Positions 1 through 7,414 of a stretch of 64,000 nucleotides of DNA are shown here, piece after piece. Position 1 is the stretch's first letter. Each line of letters starts with the position of its first letter. The notes under the pieces are model-generated. The model had not been told where the DNA came from. It searched no databases and saw nothing but the letters and a program-made list of their open reading frames with translations. This DNA comes from Legionella sp. (lineage in GTDB: Bacteria > Pseudomonadota > Gammaproteobacteria > Legionellales > Legionellaceae): assembly GCA_031291095.1 (NCBI GenBank), contig JARLJR010000085.1, positions 97,256 through 161,255 of the forward strand, given 5' to 3'. The position numbers and the translations under genes are program-made.

Positions 1-150
1 AAAAAAGCTCCACAGTATGAGGCTTGTTAATAATAAAAAAATAATAACCAAGAGCAACCAGAGATAGGGAGGAGTTAATTGGATTAGCTCATCATAGCTT
101 AAATTAGATTGTCTATGGGCTAATGCTTCTTCACGATATTTGAGTGTCAA
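1..150 (-). CDS. HlyD/NHLM-type bacteriocin secretion protein, N-terminus (partial)
   Basis: Fifty codons are visible on the minus strand before the window ends; the rest lies to the left. The start is a TTG at 150-148, chosen because AGGA lies six bases upstream and no better start exists. The N-terminus is a short charged segment with the pattern YREEALAHR...YDELIQLTPPYLW followed by a long hydrophobic segment (about residues 30-48). That arrangement is known from membrane-fusion proteins of NHLM-type peptide export systems, where one membrane anchor precedes a periplasmic coiled coil. It lies directly downstream of a double-glycine leader peptide gene on the same strand, which supports a role in exporting that peptide. 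The family call rests on only 50 residues. Confidence 0.6.
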   Translation of the reverse strand, partial: MTLKYREEALAHRQSNLSYDELIQLTPPYLWLLLVIIFLLLTSLILWSFF

Positions 151-174
151 TTAATATCCTTTTATTTATAATAG

Positions 175-196
175 AACTGAGCCAACAGGCTCAGTT
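175..196 (-). terminator. Intercistronic hairpin between peptide and exporter genes
   Basis: AACTGAGCC and GGCTCAGTT form a perfect 9-bp stem with a 4-base loop. It follows the stop codon of the leader-peptide gene and precedes the exporter gene. No strong T-run follows, so it may act as an attenuator or mRNA-stabilising hairpin giving more peptide than exporter. That role is inferred. Confidence 0.5.
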
Positions 197-219
197 TAAG
201 TAAAGTAAAGATAGACAGC

Positions 220-411
220 TTAGGCTAGTAAAGATAAAACTTGTTGGGGAGCGGTATTAGCTTGAGCCAATGAGCTAACTCCTGCTTGCTGCAGTACTTG
301 AGCTTTGGACATCGATGCGGTTTGAGCGGCAAGTTGAACTGGGGTGATCACCCCAACACCACCAGATACCGCAGCGAGTTCTTTATCAGTGACCCATGTT
401 ACTTTATTCAT
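220..411 (-). CDS. Double-glycine leader peptide, bacteriocin/RiPP-like precursor
   Basis: A 63-residue peptide with an 18-residue leader ending in ELAAVSGG, the classic Gly-Gly cleavage pattern recognised by C39-peptidase ABC exporters. Cleavage would release about 45 residues (starting VGVITPVQLAA) rich in Ala, Gln, Ser and Val, with no Cys and no obvious modification core. A good ribosome site (GAGGTG) lies five bases before the ATG. The next gene on the same strand begins an HlyD/NHLM-like secretion protein, as expected of a self-contained export locus. Whether the product is a bacteriocin, a signal or something else cannot be told from the sequence. The peptidase/ABC component would lie left of the window. 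Confidence 0.7.
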   Translation of the reverse strand: MNKVTWVTDKELAAVSGGVGVITPVQLAAQTASMSKAQVLQQAGVSSLAQANTAPQQVLSLLA

Positions 412-662
412 AATTCACCTCATTATCAATATGAGAAGCTCCCTAATGAGTTACGTACATCCTATCTCTCATAAACATAACTGTAGAAGATGATACTACT
501 TTTGGCCAATAGTCAACTAAGTAAAAAATGTGTAATGTTTTTTCTTTATGACTAAAATATGATCATTTGGGCGTTTTTGATGTATCGCCACCGGTTAATT
601 AACTCTACTATTCTGAGGAACGATTAAGTCAGGTTTATTGAGCGTTTACCATACCTGCCATT

Positions 663-1355
663 CTAGTTAATCATGAGCAAGCTAAGCAATATCACATTGC
701 TTGTCTCATGGTTACGTGAGTGAATGGACTGATGGAGATATCCTAGATCCATAATAGTTGATTTAGAGATCTGCTTGGCAATTCCAATAAATGCTCGATT
801 TTGCTCAAATAAATAAGGAGAGGTCCACTGAGGATGGTTGAGATTGAAAAAAAACTCATCGAAGGTAGAAAAAGAATAGTTGCGCCATTTAAAGGGAATT
901 CTCAACCAAAGTCGTTCACGCAAGCGAAAAGCCGTTTGAGATTGATTGCTTTGTCGTCGTTCTTCCAAGCGAGTTCGGCTCTGAAGACTCAAATTAGAAT
1001 CATTCGCTATTCGCCAGTTTAGCTGCTGCCAGAGTCGTTTTTCTGTATGGGTTCTATTGGCGGGGGTTTTTGTTAAAATCCAGCCAGGGCCTACAAAGAA
1101 CATCAGGTTTGGATTAAATTGATAACCTAATCCCCCCAAAAAAAGAAACTGATTAAAAACCGATGCGTTATCAATCAAGCGCAGTTGTGGTTCTAAGTAA
1201 TATTTAAAGGATGAATTTTCTGATACAGGACCAATAATGTTTACAACCGCCCAATCTTTACTATAAGTCCTGCTACTATTGGCGGTTTGCATGCCAATAC
1301 AAAGAAAAAAACTGACTATTATCTTTATCCAAAAAGAACAACTTGTTTTGTCCAT
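663..1355 (-). CDS. DUF2490 family outer-membrane protein
   Basis: A 230-residue protein with an N-terminal signal-like segment (about residues 8-27) and alternating aromatic beta-strand patterns. The features KDWAVVNIIGPVSENSSFKY, EPQLRLIDN, FVGPGWILT and TRLEERR, with the repeated Arg-rich RLRERLWLR, fit DUF2490, a predicted outer-membrane beta-barrel or DUF481-like family. Its biochemical role is unknown. It is divergent from the release-factor-like gene at 1541, with about 185 bp between them. It may or may not belong with the peptide-export locus to the left; 250 bp of unremarkable sequence separate the two. Confidence 0.7.
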   Translation of the reverse strand: MDKTSCSFWIKIIVSFFLCIGMQTANSSRTYSKDWAVVNIIGPVSENSSFKYYLEPQLRLIDNASVFNQFLFLGGLGYQFNPNLMFFVGPGWILTKTPANRTHTEKRLWQQLNWRIANDSNLSLQSRTRLEERRQSNQSQTAFRLRERLWLRIPFKWRNYSFSTFDEFFFNLNHPQWTSPYLFEQNRAFIGIAKQISKSTIMDLGYLHQSIHSRNHETSNVILLSLLMIN

Positions 1356-1540
1356 AAAATGCTCATCGCTTTAACTGTTATCCACCTATTTAATAGAGGA
1401 AAAACTATTATATCTCATCAGCAGAAGTATTCCAAAGCCAGGAATTATTTTAGAGCATGCGTTCACCAGAAATAAAGGCATTTTATTTAGCCCACTTATT
1501 TTAGTACCATAGAACCAGGTTTTAAAATAAAACATGATTC

Positions 1541-1945
1541 ATGATTACCAAAGAAAAATGGGACAAGCTCGCAGAGCTAATGCATAAACTCAATATCGGT
1601 GAAGCAGAACTCATCGAAAAATTTATTGTAGGCAGCGGCAAAGGAGGTCAAAAGCTACACAAAACAGCATCAACAGTGTACTTAAAACACCTCCCCTCAG
1701 GCCTGGAAATAAAATGCCAAGAATCCAGAAGCCAGGAAGACAACCGATATTTCGCAAGAATGCGGCTTTGTGAAAAAATACACTCATTAGTTAGTGATGA
1801 AAAAAGCAAAGCACAACAACAACTTGAAAAAGTAAAACGTCAAAAGAAAAGACGAAGCAGGCGATCTAAGCAAAGAATGTTAGATGAAAAATCTAAAAAA
1901 GGTGCGATTAAAGTATTAAGAAAGTCTCCTCAATCTTATGAATAA
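1541..1945 (+). CDS. Stand-alone RF-1 domain protein (codon-independent release factor-like)
   Basis: A 134-residue protein consisting of just the GGQ peptidyl-tRNA hydrolase domain: GSGKGGQKLHKTASTVYLKH with the GGQ loop near residues 34-36, followed by a very basic tail (KRQKKRRSRRSKQR). It lacks the codon-reading domains of RF1/RF2. Layout, and the LPSGLEIKCQESRSQEDNR stretch, resemble mitochondrial MTRFR (C12orf65) and bacterial ArfB-type factors that free peptides from stalled ribosomes; the basic tail would enter the mRNA channel. The ribosome site is weak. The family assignment is firm; the exact rescue mechanism is inferred. The gene is monocistronic, followed by an imperfect hairpin. 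Confidence 0.8.
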   Translation: MITKEKWDKLAELMHKLNIGEAELIEKFIVGSGKGGQKLHKTASTVYLKHLPSGLEIKCQESRSQEDNRYFARMRLCEKIHSLVSDEKSKAQQQLEKVKRQKKRRSRRSKQRMLDEKSKKGAIKVLRKSPQSYE

Positions 1946-1957
1946 GACCCTTATAGC

Positions 1958-1980
1958 CTGGGTGTTTGTTTGCAACCAGG
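1958..1980 (+). terminator. Imperfect terminator-like hairpin
   Basis: CCTGGGTG and CAACCAGG pair with one mismatch around a T-rich loop, 12 bases after the release-factor-like gene, and are followed by GTTTAG. Weak evidence. Confidence 0.35.
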
Positions 1981-2068
1981 GTTTAGAACAATCCAAATAA
2001 TCCCATGCGTTTCAATTATGCTCTTATTGATATATAATTGAACGAAATCTAAACGTATGGGATCAGAA

Positions 2069-3202
2069 ATGCCAAATACAAAACAGGGAACTACCTCTAT
2101 CTTCACTCTTCGACAAGTGCACGAAGCAATTGATATAACAGACTCGATGGAACAAGCTGCGGCTATGTTGAATACCCAGTGGGGTCGTGCCCCCTTTGTT
2201 TTTACAACCTATCTAAAGCAATTAGGAACAAGTTATGATGAATTAAAGTCTTATGTAATAGATAGCATGGAGGTAAAACATAAGTTTCCTAATTATTTGG
2301 TACCTGTTAAGAAAAAGCGCAAAAAGAATGCGGAACTTGATATAAGTGCAATATATGAGGCATTACAAAATACATTGAATAATAAAGAGATAACCATTTT
2401 TTCTTTAGCAAAATCTTTTGAAATAAGCAGCGAAGCGTTTGAAAAAATATTACTTTCCAGAGGGTTAAGCATAGATTACCTACGTGCTTATCCAGAAGAG
2501 TTACCACGCTTATACGACGCTCCGAGAGAACGTAATCATAGTAAGTACTGCCTCGCTGACATACACCAAGCAATACTTGAAAATAAGCAGCTACACCCCC
2601 AAAAAAGCAAAGTGAGCCACGTTGCTTCTGCTAATTTATTCGGTTTAGCCAGCAGTAAATTTCAATGCTTTTTTTATCAATTAGTTAATCAAAGGATTTT
2701 AAAAAACCAGCGGCAAGATGTCTTAACAATGGATGATTTAGCCGAAATGTCTATCGAAGAAGCACTCCACCATTTTGGTTCAAATTATAATTTGTCGTAT
2801 GAATTTAAGCCTTATTCACAAGAAGATTTTGAAAACGAGCATAGTTTACATGATATATATGATGACATTCAGAAAACCCAATTTGGAAAAACATCGATTG
2901 CTTTTTATTACGGTATGTCTAACCCGCTTGTATTTGACAACCTACTAAAAAAAATGGGAATAGATACAGAGCAGTTATTTAATTTAGGATTGGAACAGGC
3001 GCAACAGTTTTTTGGGGATAAATTTGATGTCAAATTGAAAGACATTCCAAAAAATTATTTTAAAAAAGCGACTACTCTTACTGCCAGAGCCTCTGAATTA
3101 GGTATGTTTAAAAGGATTGTGTCTGAGGAGCTGGACGAAGCACCACCAGCCAAGAGAGCCCAAACAGCGGAAGATGACACTCCACACTTGAACTGTAAGT
3201 AG
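2069..3202 (+). CDS. Unrecognised protein with four HTH-like repeats, effector-like
   Basis: I do not recognise the family. A 377-residue protein (start MPNTKQG at 2069, with GGGA seven bases upstream; an in-frame ATG at 2057 would add four residues). It holds about four units that each begin with an amphipathic helix of the type xDIYxALQxT and end with a short helix pattern like LAxSFExSxxxFExxLLxxGLSIDYL. They start near residues 10, 88, 160 and 258. The units look like divergent copies of one helical, helix-turn-helix-like domain. The C-terminal end is hydrophilic with a Glu-rich patch (SEELDEAPPAKRAQTAEDD), as seen in many Dot/Icm substrates. Secretion is a guess. No operon partner is present. 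Confidence 0.6.
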   Translation: MPNTKQGTTSIFTLRQVHEAIDITDSMEQAAAMLNTQWGRAPFVFTTYLKQLGTSYDELKSYVIDSMEVKHKFPNYLVPVKKKRKKNAELDISAIYEALQNTLNNKEITIFSLAKSFEISSEAFEKILLSRGLSIDYLRAYPEELPRLYDAPRERNHSKYCLADIHQAILENKQLHPQKSKVSHVASANLFGLASSKFQCFFYQLVNQRILKNQRQDVLTMDDLAEMSIEEALHHFGSNYNLSYEFKPYSQEDFENEHSLHDIYDDIQKTQFGKTSIAFYYGMSNPLVFDNLLKKMGIDTEQLFNLGLEQAQQFFGDKFDVKLKDIPKNYFKKATTLTARASELGMFKRIVSEELDEAPPAKRAQTAEDDTPHLNCK

Positions 3203-3235
3203 CCCAAATCATACTCATCAATGGGGCAGCAAGCA

Positions 3236-3300
3236 AACCGGAAATTCGAAGCACGAAACCCTGGGTTGCTTCACTCCATTCGCAATGACGGCAGTTTTTT
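3236..3300. repeat. Short intergenic repeat remnant
   Basis: Read on the minus strand this segment gives the familiar repeat translation with CEWSEAT, and on the plus strand it has the partial arms CACGAAACCCTGGG and TTCGCAATGACGG. It resembles the palindromic elements at 30.8 and 47.5 kb in type but not closely in sequence. It lies between convergent genes. Confidence 0.4.
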
Positions 3301-3341
3301 CCCACTTATGGGCAAGAGGTTCTGAGTACAAACGGGTGATC

Positions 3342-4541
3342 TCATCCCATCTGAAACTTTCCAGCATATCTGTCATAGCAAATGACAAATAAAATAATAA
3401 ACAACGATAACGGAATGCAGATCATCCAAATATTTATATTCGAATAATTTTCACCGACAAACCCCACAAAAATGGCACCAATTACGCCGCTCAAATAATA
3501 AGTCATTTTCCAAGTAGCGAGGCCTAAACCTTCATTTCCTGGGCCGAATGACGTTGCGGCTATTTTTTTTGAAATTGGCGAAAAGAGCATTTCGCCAATG
3601 GAGGCGAAGAATATAAAAATTAGACTCAACGCCAGATAACTAGTAATTCCAAATAGAAAATATCCTGCACCGAAAAAGAAAGCCCCAGTACTTAGCAAGA
3701 CTAAATTTCCCTTAGCTTGCAATTTGCCGATCAATAGTGGCTGTACAAATATAAGCATCATAGGATTTAACGATAAAATCAGCCAGGAATAAAATGGGCT
3801 GTCGAAGCGTGAGACGGCTTCTAAGGGAAAATAGATTCTAATTAAGGAATAAATAATCCCGTAAACAAATACGACGGGTATAATCATGCCGAGAGCTGAC
3901 AAATTCTTCTTAACGGGATAGTCAGTCTTTCTTTTCTCCATCACAAAACCATCATCCCTGCTCAGTAAAAAAATAGCTGAGAATAATAAGAGAAACCCAA
4001 ACAGCAGAAATAAACTTTTCAAGCGCTCTGCTTGAAAGTAACTCATAAAAAAACTGCTAATGGAAAAAGATAAATTAAATACAACGGATTGAACAACAAT
4101 AATTCGATTTTTCATTGCATCACTGTCAGCCAGTTTAATCAGTGCAGTTAGATTCGCGATCATCATAAAGACCCCGCCAATACCACATAAAAATAAGATG
4201 GCCAGCAAATAAGAATACGAAGTTACGGATGAAAGTAAAAAGAAACCTAAGGCGTAAAGAAATATCCCAAACGCAGATACTTTAATCACAGAAATTCTAG
4301 TAGTTAAATAACCACTAATTAATGAGCCGACGCAGGTTCCTAAGGAGAAAGCGGACATTAATTTTCCGACTTGGAAGGTTGTAAAATGTAATGAATGAAC
4401 TAAATAAATTGAGATTAAATGCGAGACACACATCGCTATTGATTCAATAACTACCAAGGGAATCACTTTTCCTGTGCCTTTAGGAACATCCGTATAATTC
4501 GCTAAATAATTTTTTAGCCAAGAATTTGCCGCACTATCCAT
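3342..4541 (-). CDS. MFS transporter
   Basis: A 399-residue, highly hydrophobic protein with about 12 membrane helices and the major facilitator arrangement. After the first helices comes a short MFS A-like loop (GKLMSAFSLGTCVGSLISGY), and a long charged cytoplasmic loop around residues 195-210 (SRDDGFVMEKRKTDYPVKK) separates two six-helix halves. It should move a small solute across the inner membrane; substrate not identifiable. The ATG at 4541 has no strong ribosome site. Monocistronic, convergent with the 2069 gene across a repeat remnant. Confidence 0.85.
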   Translation of the reverse strand: MDSAANSWLKNYLANYTDVPKGTGKVIPLVVIESIAMCVSHLISIYLVHSLHFTTFQVGKLMSAFSLGTCVGSLISGYLTTRISVIKVSAFGIFLYALGFFLLSSVTSYSYLLAILFLCGIGGVFMMIANLTALIKLADSDAMKNRIIVVQSVVFNLSFSISSFFMSYFQAERLKSLFLLFGFLLLFSAIFLLSRDDGFVMEKRKTDYPVKKNLSALGMIIPVVFVYGIIYSLIRIYFPLEAVSRFDSPFYSWLILSLNPMMLIFVQPLLIGKLQAKGNLVLLSTGAFFFGAGYFLFGITSYLALSLIFIFFASIGEMLFSPISKKIAATSFGPGNEGLGLATWKMTYYLSGVIGAIFVGFVGENYSNINIWMICIPLSLFIILFVICYDRYAGKFQMG

Positions 4542-4624
4542 ACATACAACCTATTTCAATCCATTTTATCGAAGATAGGATATTCTGTGATATTTATAAT
4601 TTTTGCAAGGTGTAAATTAAAAAA

Positions 4625-4653
4625 ACATCAGGATGGTATGACCACCCTGATGT
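4625..4653 (-). terminator. Rho-independent terminator of the 4662 gene
   Basis: ACATCAGGGTGGT and ACCATCCTGATGT (minus strand) form a 13-bp stem with one mismatch and a 3-base loop, followed by a run of seven T. Confidence 0.85.
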
Positions 4654-4661
4654 TTACTGAA

Positions 4662-5321
4662 TTATTTAGCGGCATTCATTTTGGCTAACTCTTCAGGAGT
4701 AGCTAGGAATTTATCTTCGAAATCGATAACAAAACCGGCAAAAATGCGCACAATTCGATCATCAATTTTTTCAGGATAATGTACTGAAACACTCCAGTTA
4801 CTTTCGCTCTTATTGCGATTAAACTCAGCAATTGGGTGAGGATTGGTATTAGATTCAAGAATAACAAATCGATCAAAATTTGCATTTGCATAAGCACTAC
4901 CAATGTACTTTGCATTGCCTGATTCATCATATTCATAAAGATTAAATTTAGCTGATTCAAGAGTAGCCATGTCGCCATCAATCAGACCAATTTTTATTCC
5001 GCGAGTATCATAAATATCAATATCAGTTGCCCAAGGATAGATTGAACCCATAGAAATTACACGGGTAATCCCTGTAGCCTGCCAACCCTCTTTATTTGAT
5101 AAGTCATAGTTGGTGCGAATACGAAAAGCGCTCTTTTTTATTGAACCTGGATAAGTTTCTTTAAGTGGTGATTTGATTTGATACACTTCTGAAAACTTAT
5201 AAATATCTTTGGTTAGTGCTAAATCATAAGGATGATCTTCATGAACACCATAGCTGTTAGCACCTGTTGCAAACACGAGTGCAAACAGGAAAAACATGCA
5301 TGAGGTAAATAATTTACGCAT
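4662..5321 (-). CDS. Secreted protein of unknown function
   Basis: A 219-residue protein with a clear Sec signal peptide (MRKLFTSCMFFLFALVFATG, cleavage likely near residues 22-24). The mature part is beta-rich with many Tyr, Asp and Asn and no Cys: patterns such as YDLALTKDIYKFSEVYQIKS, FRIRTNYDLSNKEGW and GLIDGDMATLESAKFNLYEY suggest a beta-sandwich or lipocalin/tubby-like fold, but I cannot name a family. The start is supported by AGGAG six bases upstream. It has its own strong terminator, so it is probably a single-gene unit. Periplasmic or secreted location follows from the signal peptide. Confidence 0.7.
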   Translation of the reverse strand: MRKLFTSCMFFLFALVFATGANSYGVHEDHPYDLALTKDIYKFSEVYQIKSPLKETYPGSIKKSAFRIRTNYDLSNKEGWQATGITRVISMGSIYPWATDIDIYDTRGIKIGLIDGDMATLESAKFNLYEYDESGNAKYIGSAYANANFDRFVILESNTNPHPIAEFNRNKSESNWSVSVHYPEKIDDRIVRIFAGFVIDFEDKFLATPEELAKMNAAK

Positions 5322-5461
5322 TAAATACTCCTATGAGTTAAATTTATGTTTGAGGCAATTGATGCCTCTTTGGAAATGCAGGGCTATCATATATCATCTT
5401 TATTAATGATTTATTAACTCAATAAATTTAAATTTTTTATATTGCTACAAATAAATTCCTG

Positions 5462-5512
5462 CCCCATTCATGAGATCCTTCGTCGTAACTCCTCAGGATG
5501 ACGTAGGCTGGT
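5462..5512. repeat. Half of a palindromic intergenic repeat
   Basis: A segment with GAGATCCTTCGTCGTAACTC and CTCAGGATGACGTAGG. The same wording (CTTCGTCGTAA, GGATGACG or its complement) recurs at 17345-17400 and 26923-27041, so these are members of one degenerate repeat family. Confidence 0.5.
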
Positions 5513-5522
5513 AGGGAACTTA

Positions 5523-7331
5523 CTAAACAATATCCAATACCGCATTGAGTAATTGTCGCGTATACGCTTGTTCTGGCTGTTGGAAAATTTTTTCACAAGA
5601 GCCAAATTCAATAGCCCGCCCATCCTTCATCACTAAAATAGCATCAGCAATGTAGGAAACAACGCCCATATTGTGGGTAATGAATAAATAGGAAATACCG
5701 GTCGCTTGCTGTAATTCTTTCAATAAGTTAAGAATCTGAGCTTGGACGGAAATATCCAAAGCACTTGTGGGCTCATCACAAATCAAAATATCCGGGTCAG
5801 TAGCTAAAGCCCTGGCTATACAAATTCGCTGGCGTTGCCCACCTGAAAACTGATGGGGATAGCGGTCCAAACTGCTTACTGGCAAATTAACCTGGTTCAA
5901 AAGCACTTTTTGCCGTTTATTAATTAAAGAACGCTTCATGCCCTGAGCACGCATGCCTTCAGCAATGATTTCGCCTACGGTCATCCTCGGGTTCATTGAG
6001 GAAAACGGATCTTGGAAAATAATTTGTACCTTCTTACGGTACTCTCTTAATGCCCTGCCCCGCAACAATAAAATATCCTGACCTCGGTATTGCACCGAGC
6101 CCCCAGAAACGGCTAATAAACGCAGCAAAGCACGACTGGTAGTGGTCTTGCCACAACCGGACTCCCCCACTAAAGCTAGAGTTTTTCCTTGTTGTAAACA
6201 AAAAGAAAGCTTATCCACTGCAGGAAATAGTATTTTATTTCGACTAAACAAGCCTTTTTTCTGAATAAAATCAACGGATAAATCAGTAACTTGCAAGATG
6301 GTTTCTGCCTCGTTAATTGCGGCATTCCACGCTATTTTCTTCGCATCTAAAGGAGGCAACTCATGAAGCTCTGGATATAAATGGCAGCGTACTATTCGTT
6401 GCTCTTGTTCTTGCAATTGTGGTTCTTCTTGATGGCAACGTGAAAAGGCATAAAGACAACGCGGATGAAAACGACAGCCCGAAGGCAAAGCATCCAAAGC
6501 AGGAACAAAACCTTGAATCACCGATAATCGCTCTTCTCTTTTGGCAAATGACGGTAAGGAGGCAAGCAGTTGTTGCACGTAAGGATGTTTCACCTGTGTA
6601 AAAAAATCATGGGCCGTTGATTGTTCCACGACCTGCCCTGCATACATCACACACACTCGATCAGCCATGGCCTTCACTACCCCTAAATCGTGAGTAATGA
6701 GCAACATACTCATTTGATGAGTCCTTTGCAGTTTTTTCAATAAGGCAAGTATCTGCGCCTGAATCGTTACATCCAACGCGGTAGTTGGTTCATCAGCAAT
6801 TAAAATTTCGGGATTACAGGCCAAAGCCATCGCGATGACAACCCGCTGCTTTTGCCCGCCAGATAACTGATGCGGGTATTGATGCATTTTGATTTGCGGT
6901 TGTGGCATTTCTACTTCATTAAGCAATGCCAGCATAGCCTGTTCTAATCCTGATTTTGAATAGGCTTGTTTTCTTTTTAATACTTCAGCTAATTGTTCGC
7001 CAATCGTCATCACGGGATTTAAAGCACTCATCGGCTCTTGAAAAATCATCGCCAACCGCTTGCCCCTTAGTTGCCGCATCATCTGTTCTGGCAAATTGAG
7101 AATGTCGGTTCCATCAACATTAATTTGGCTGTCAAAACCATAAACACTCGTATGCGGCAGTAAACGCATCAAGGCTAAGGAGGTTAATGATTTCCCACAG
7201 CCTGATTCACCTAACAATACTAACGTTTCTCCAGGATGGAGCACGAAGCTTAACTTATCCAATGCGGAGACCGTTTTATGTGCTTCTTTGAATGCTACTG
7301 ACAATAAATGCGCTTCTACCCGATGTTCCAT
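5523..7331 (-). CDS. Fused double ABC ATPase, peptide/nickel (Dpp/Opp/YejF) type
   Basis: A 602-residue protein with two complete ATP-binding cassettes. The first has Walker A GESGCGKS at residues 41-48, signature LSGGQKQRVVIAMAL and Walker B ILIADEPTTALD; the second has GESGCGKT near residue 385, FSGGQRQRICIARAL and ILICDEPTSALD. After the first cassette is the OppD/DppD-type tail with spaced cysteines (CRFHPRCLYAFSRCHQ). Such DppD-DppF fusions (YejF, GsiA class) energise uptake of peptides or related solutes. No permease or binding-protein gene is adjacent, so partners must be elsewhere. It is divergent from parE. Confidence 0.9.
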   Translation of the reverse strand: MEHRVEAHLLSVAFKEAHKTVSALDKLSFVLHPGETLVLLGESGCGKSLTSLALMRLLPHTSVYGFDSQINVDGTDILNLPEQMMRQLRGKRLAMIFQEPMSALNPVMTIGEQLAEVLKRKQAYSKSGLEQAMLALLNEVEMPQPQIKMHQYPHQLSGGQKQRVVIAMALACNPEILIADEPTTALDVTIQAQILALLKKLQRTHQMSMLLITHDLGVVKAMADRVCVMYAGQVVEQSTAHDFFTQVKHPYVQQLLASLPSFAKREERLSVIQGFVPALDALPSGCRFHPRCLYAFSRCHQEEPQLQEQEQRIVRCHLYPELHELPPLDAKKIAWNAAINEAETILQVTDLSVDFIQKKGLFSRNKILFPAVDKLSFCLQQGKTLALVGESGCGKTTTSRALLRLLAVSGGSVQYRGQDILLLRGRALREYRKKVQIIFQDPFSSMNPRMTVGEIIAEGMRAQGMKRSLINKRQKVLLNQVNLPVSSLDRYPHQFSGGQRQRICIARALATDPDILICDEPTSALDISVQAQILNLLKELQQATGISYLFITHNMGVVSYIADAILVMKDGRAIEFGSCEKIFQQPEQAYTRQLLNAVLDIV

Positions 7332-7414
7332 ATCTTTTATTACTCATGAATATTCCTCTACTCTACCATATCTATGATAAAATAAACCCTAGTACATATA
7401 TTTGAGTGAGTGCC

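Noticed and set aside
3108-3305. Minus-strand frame with CEWSEAT
   Set aside because: Read through a repeat remnant and antisense to the end of the 2069 gene.
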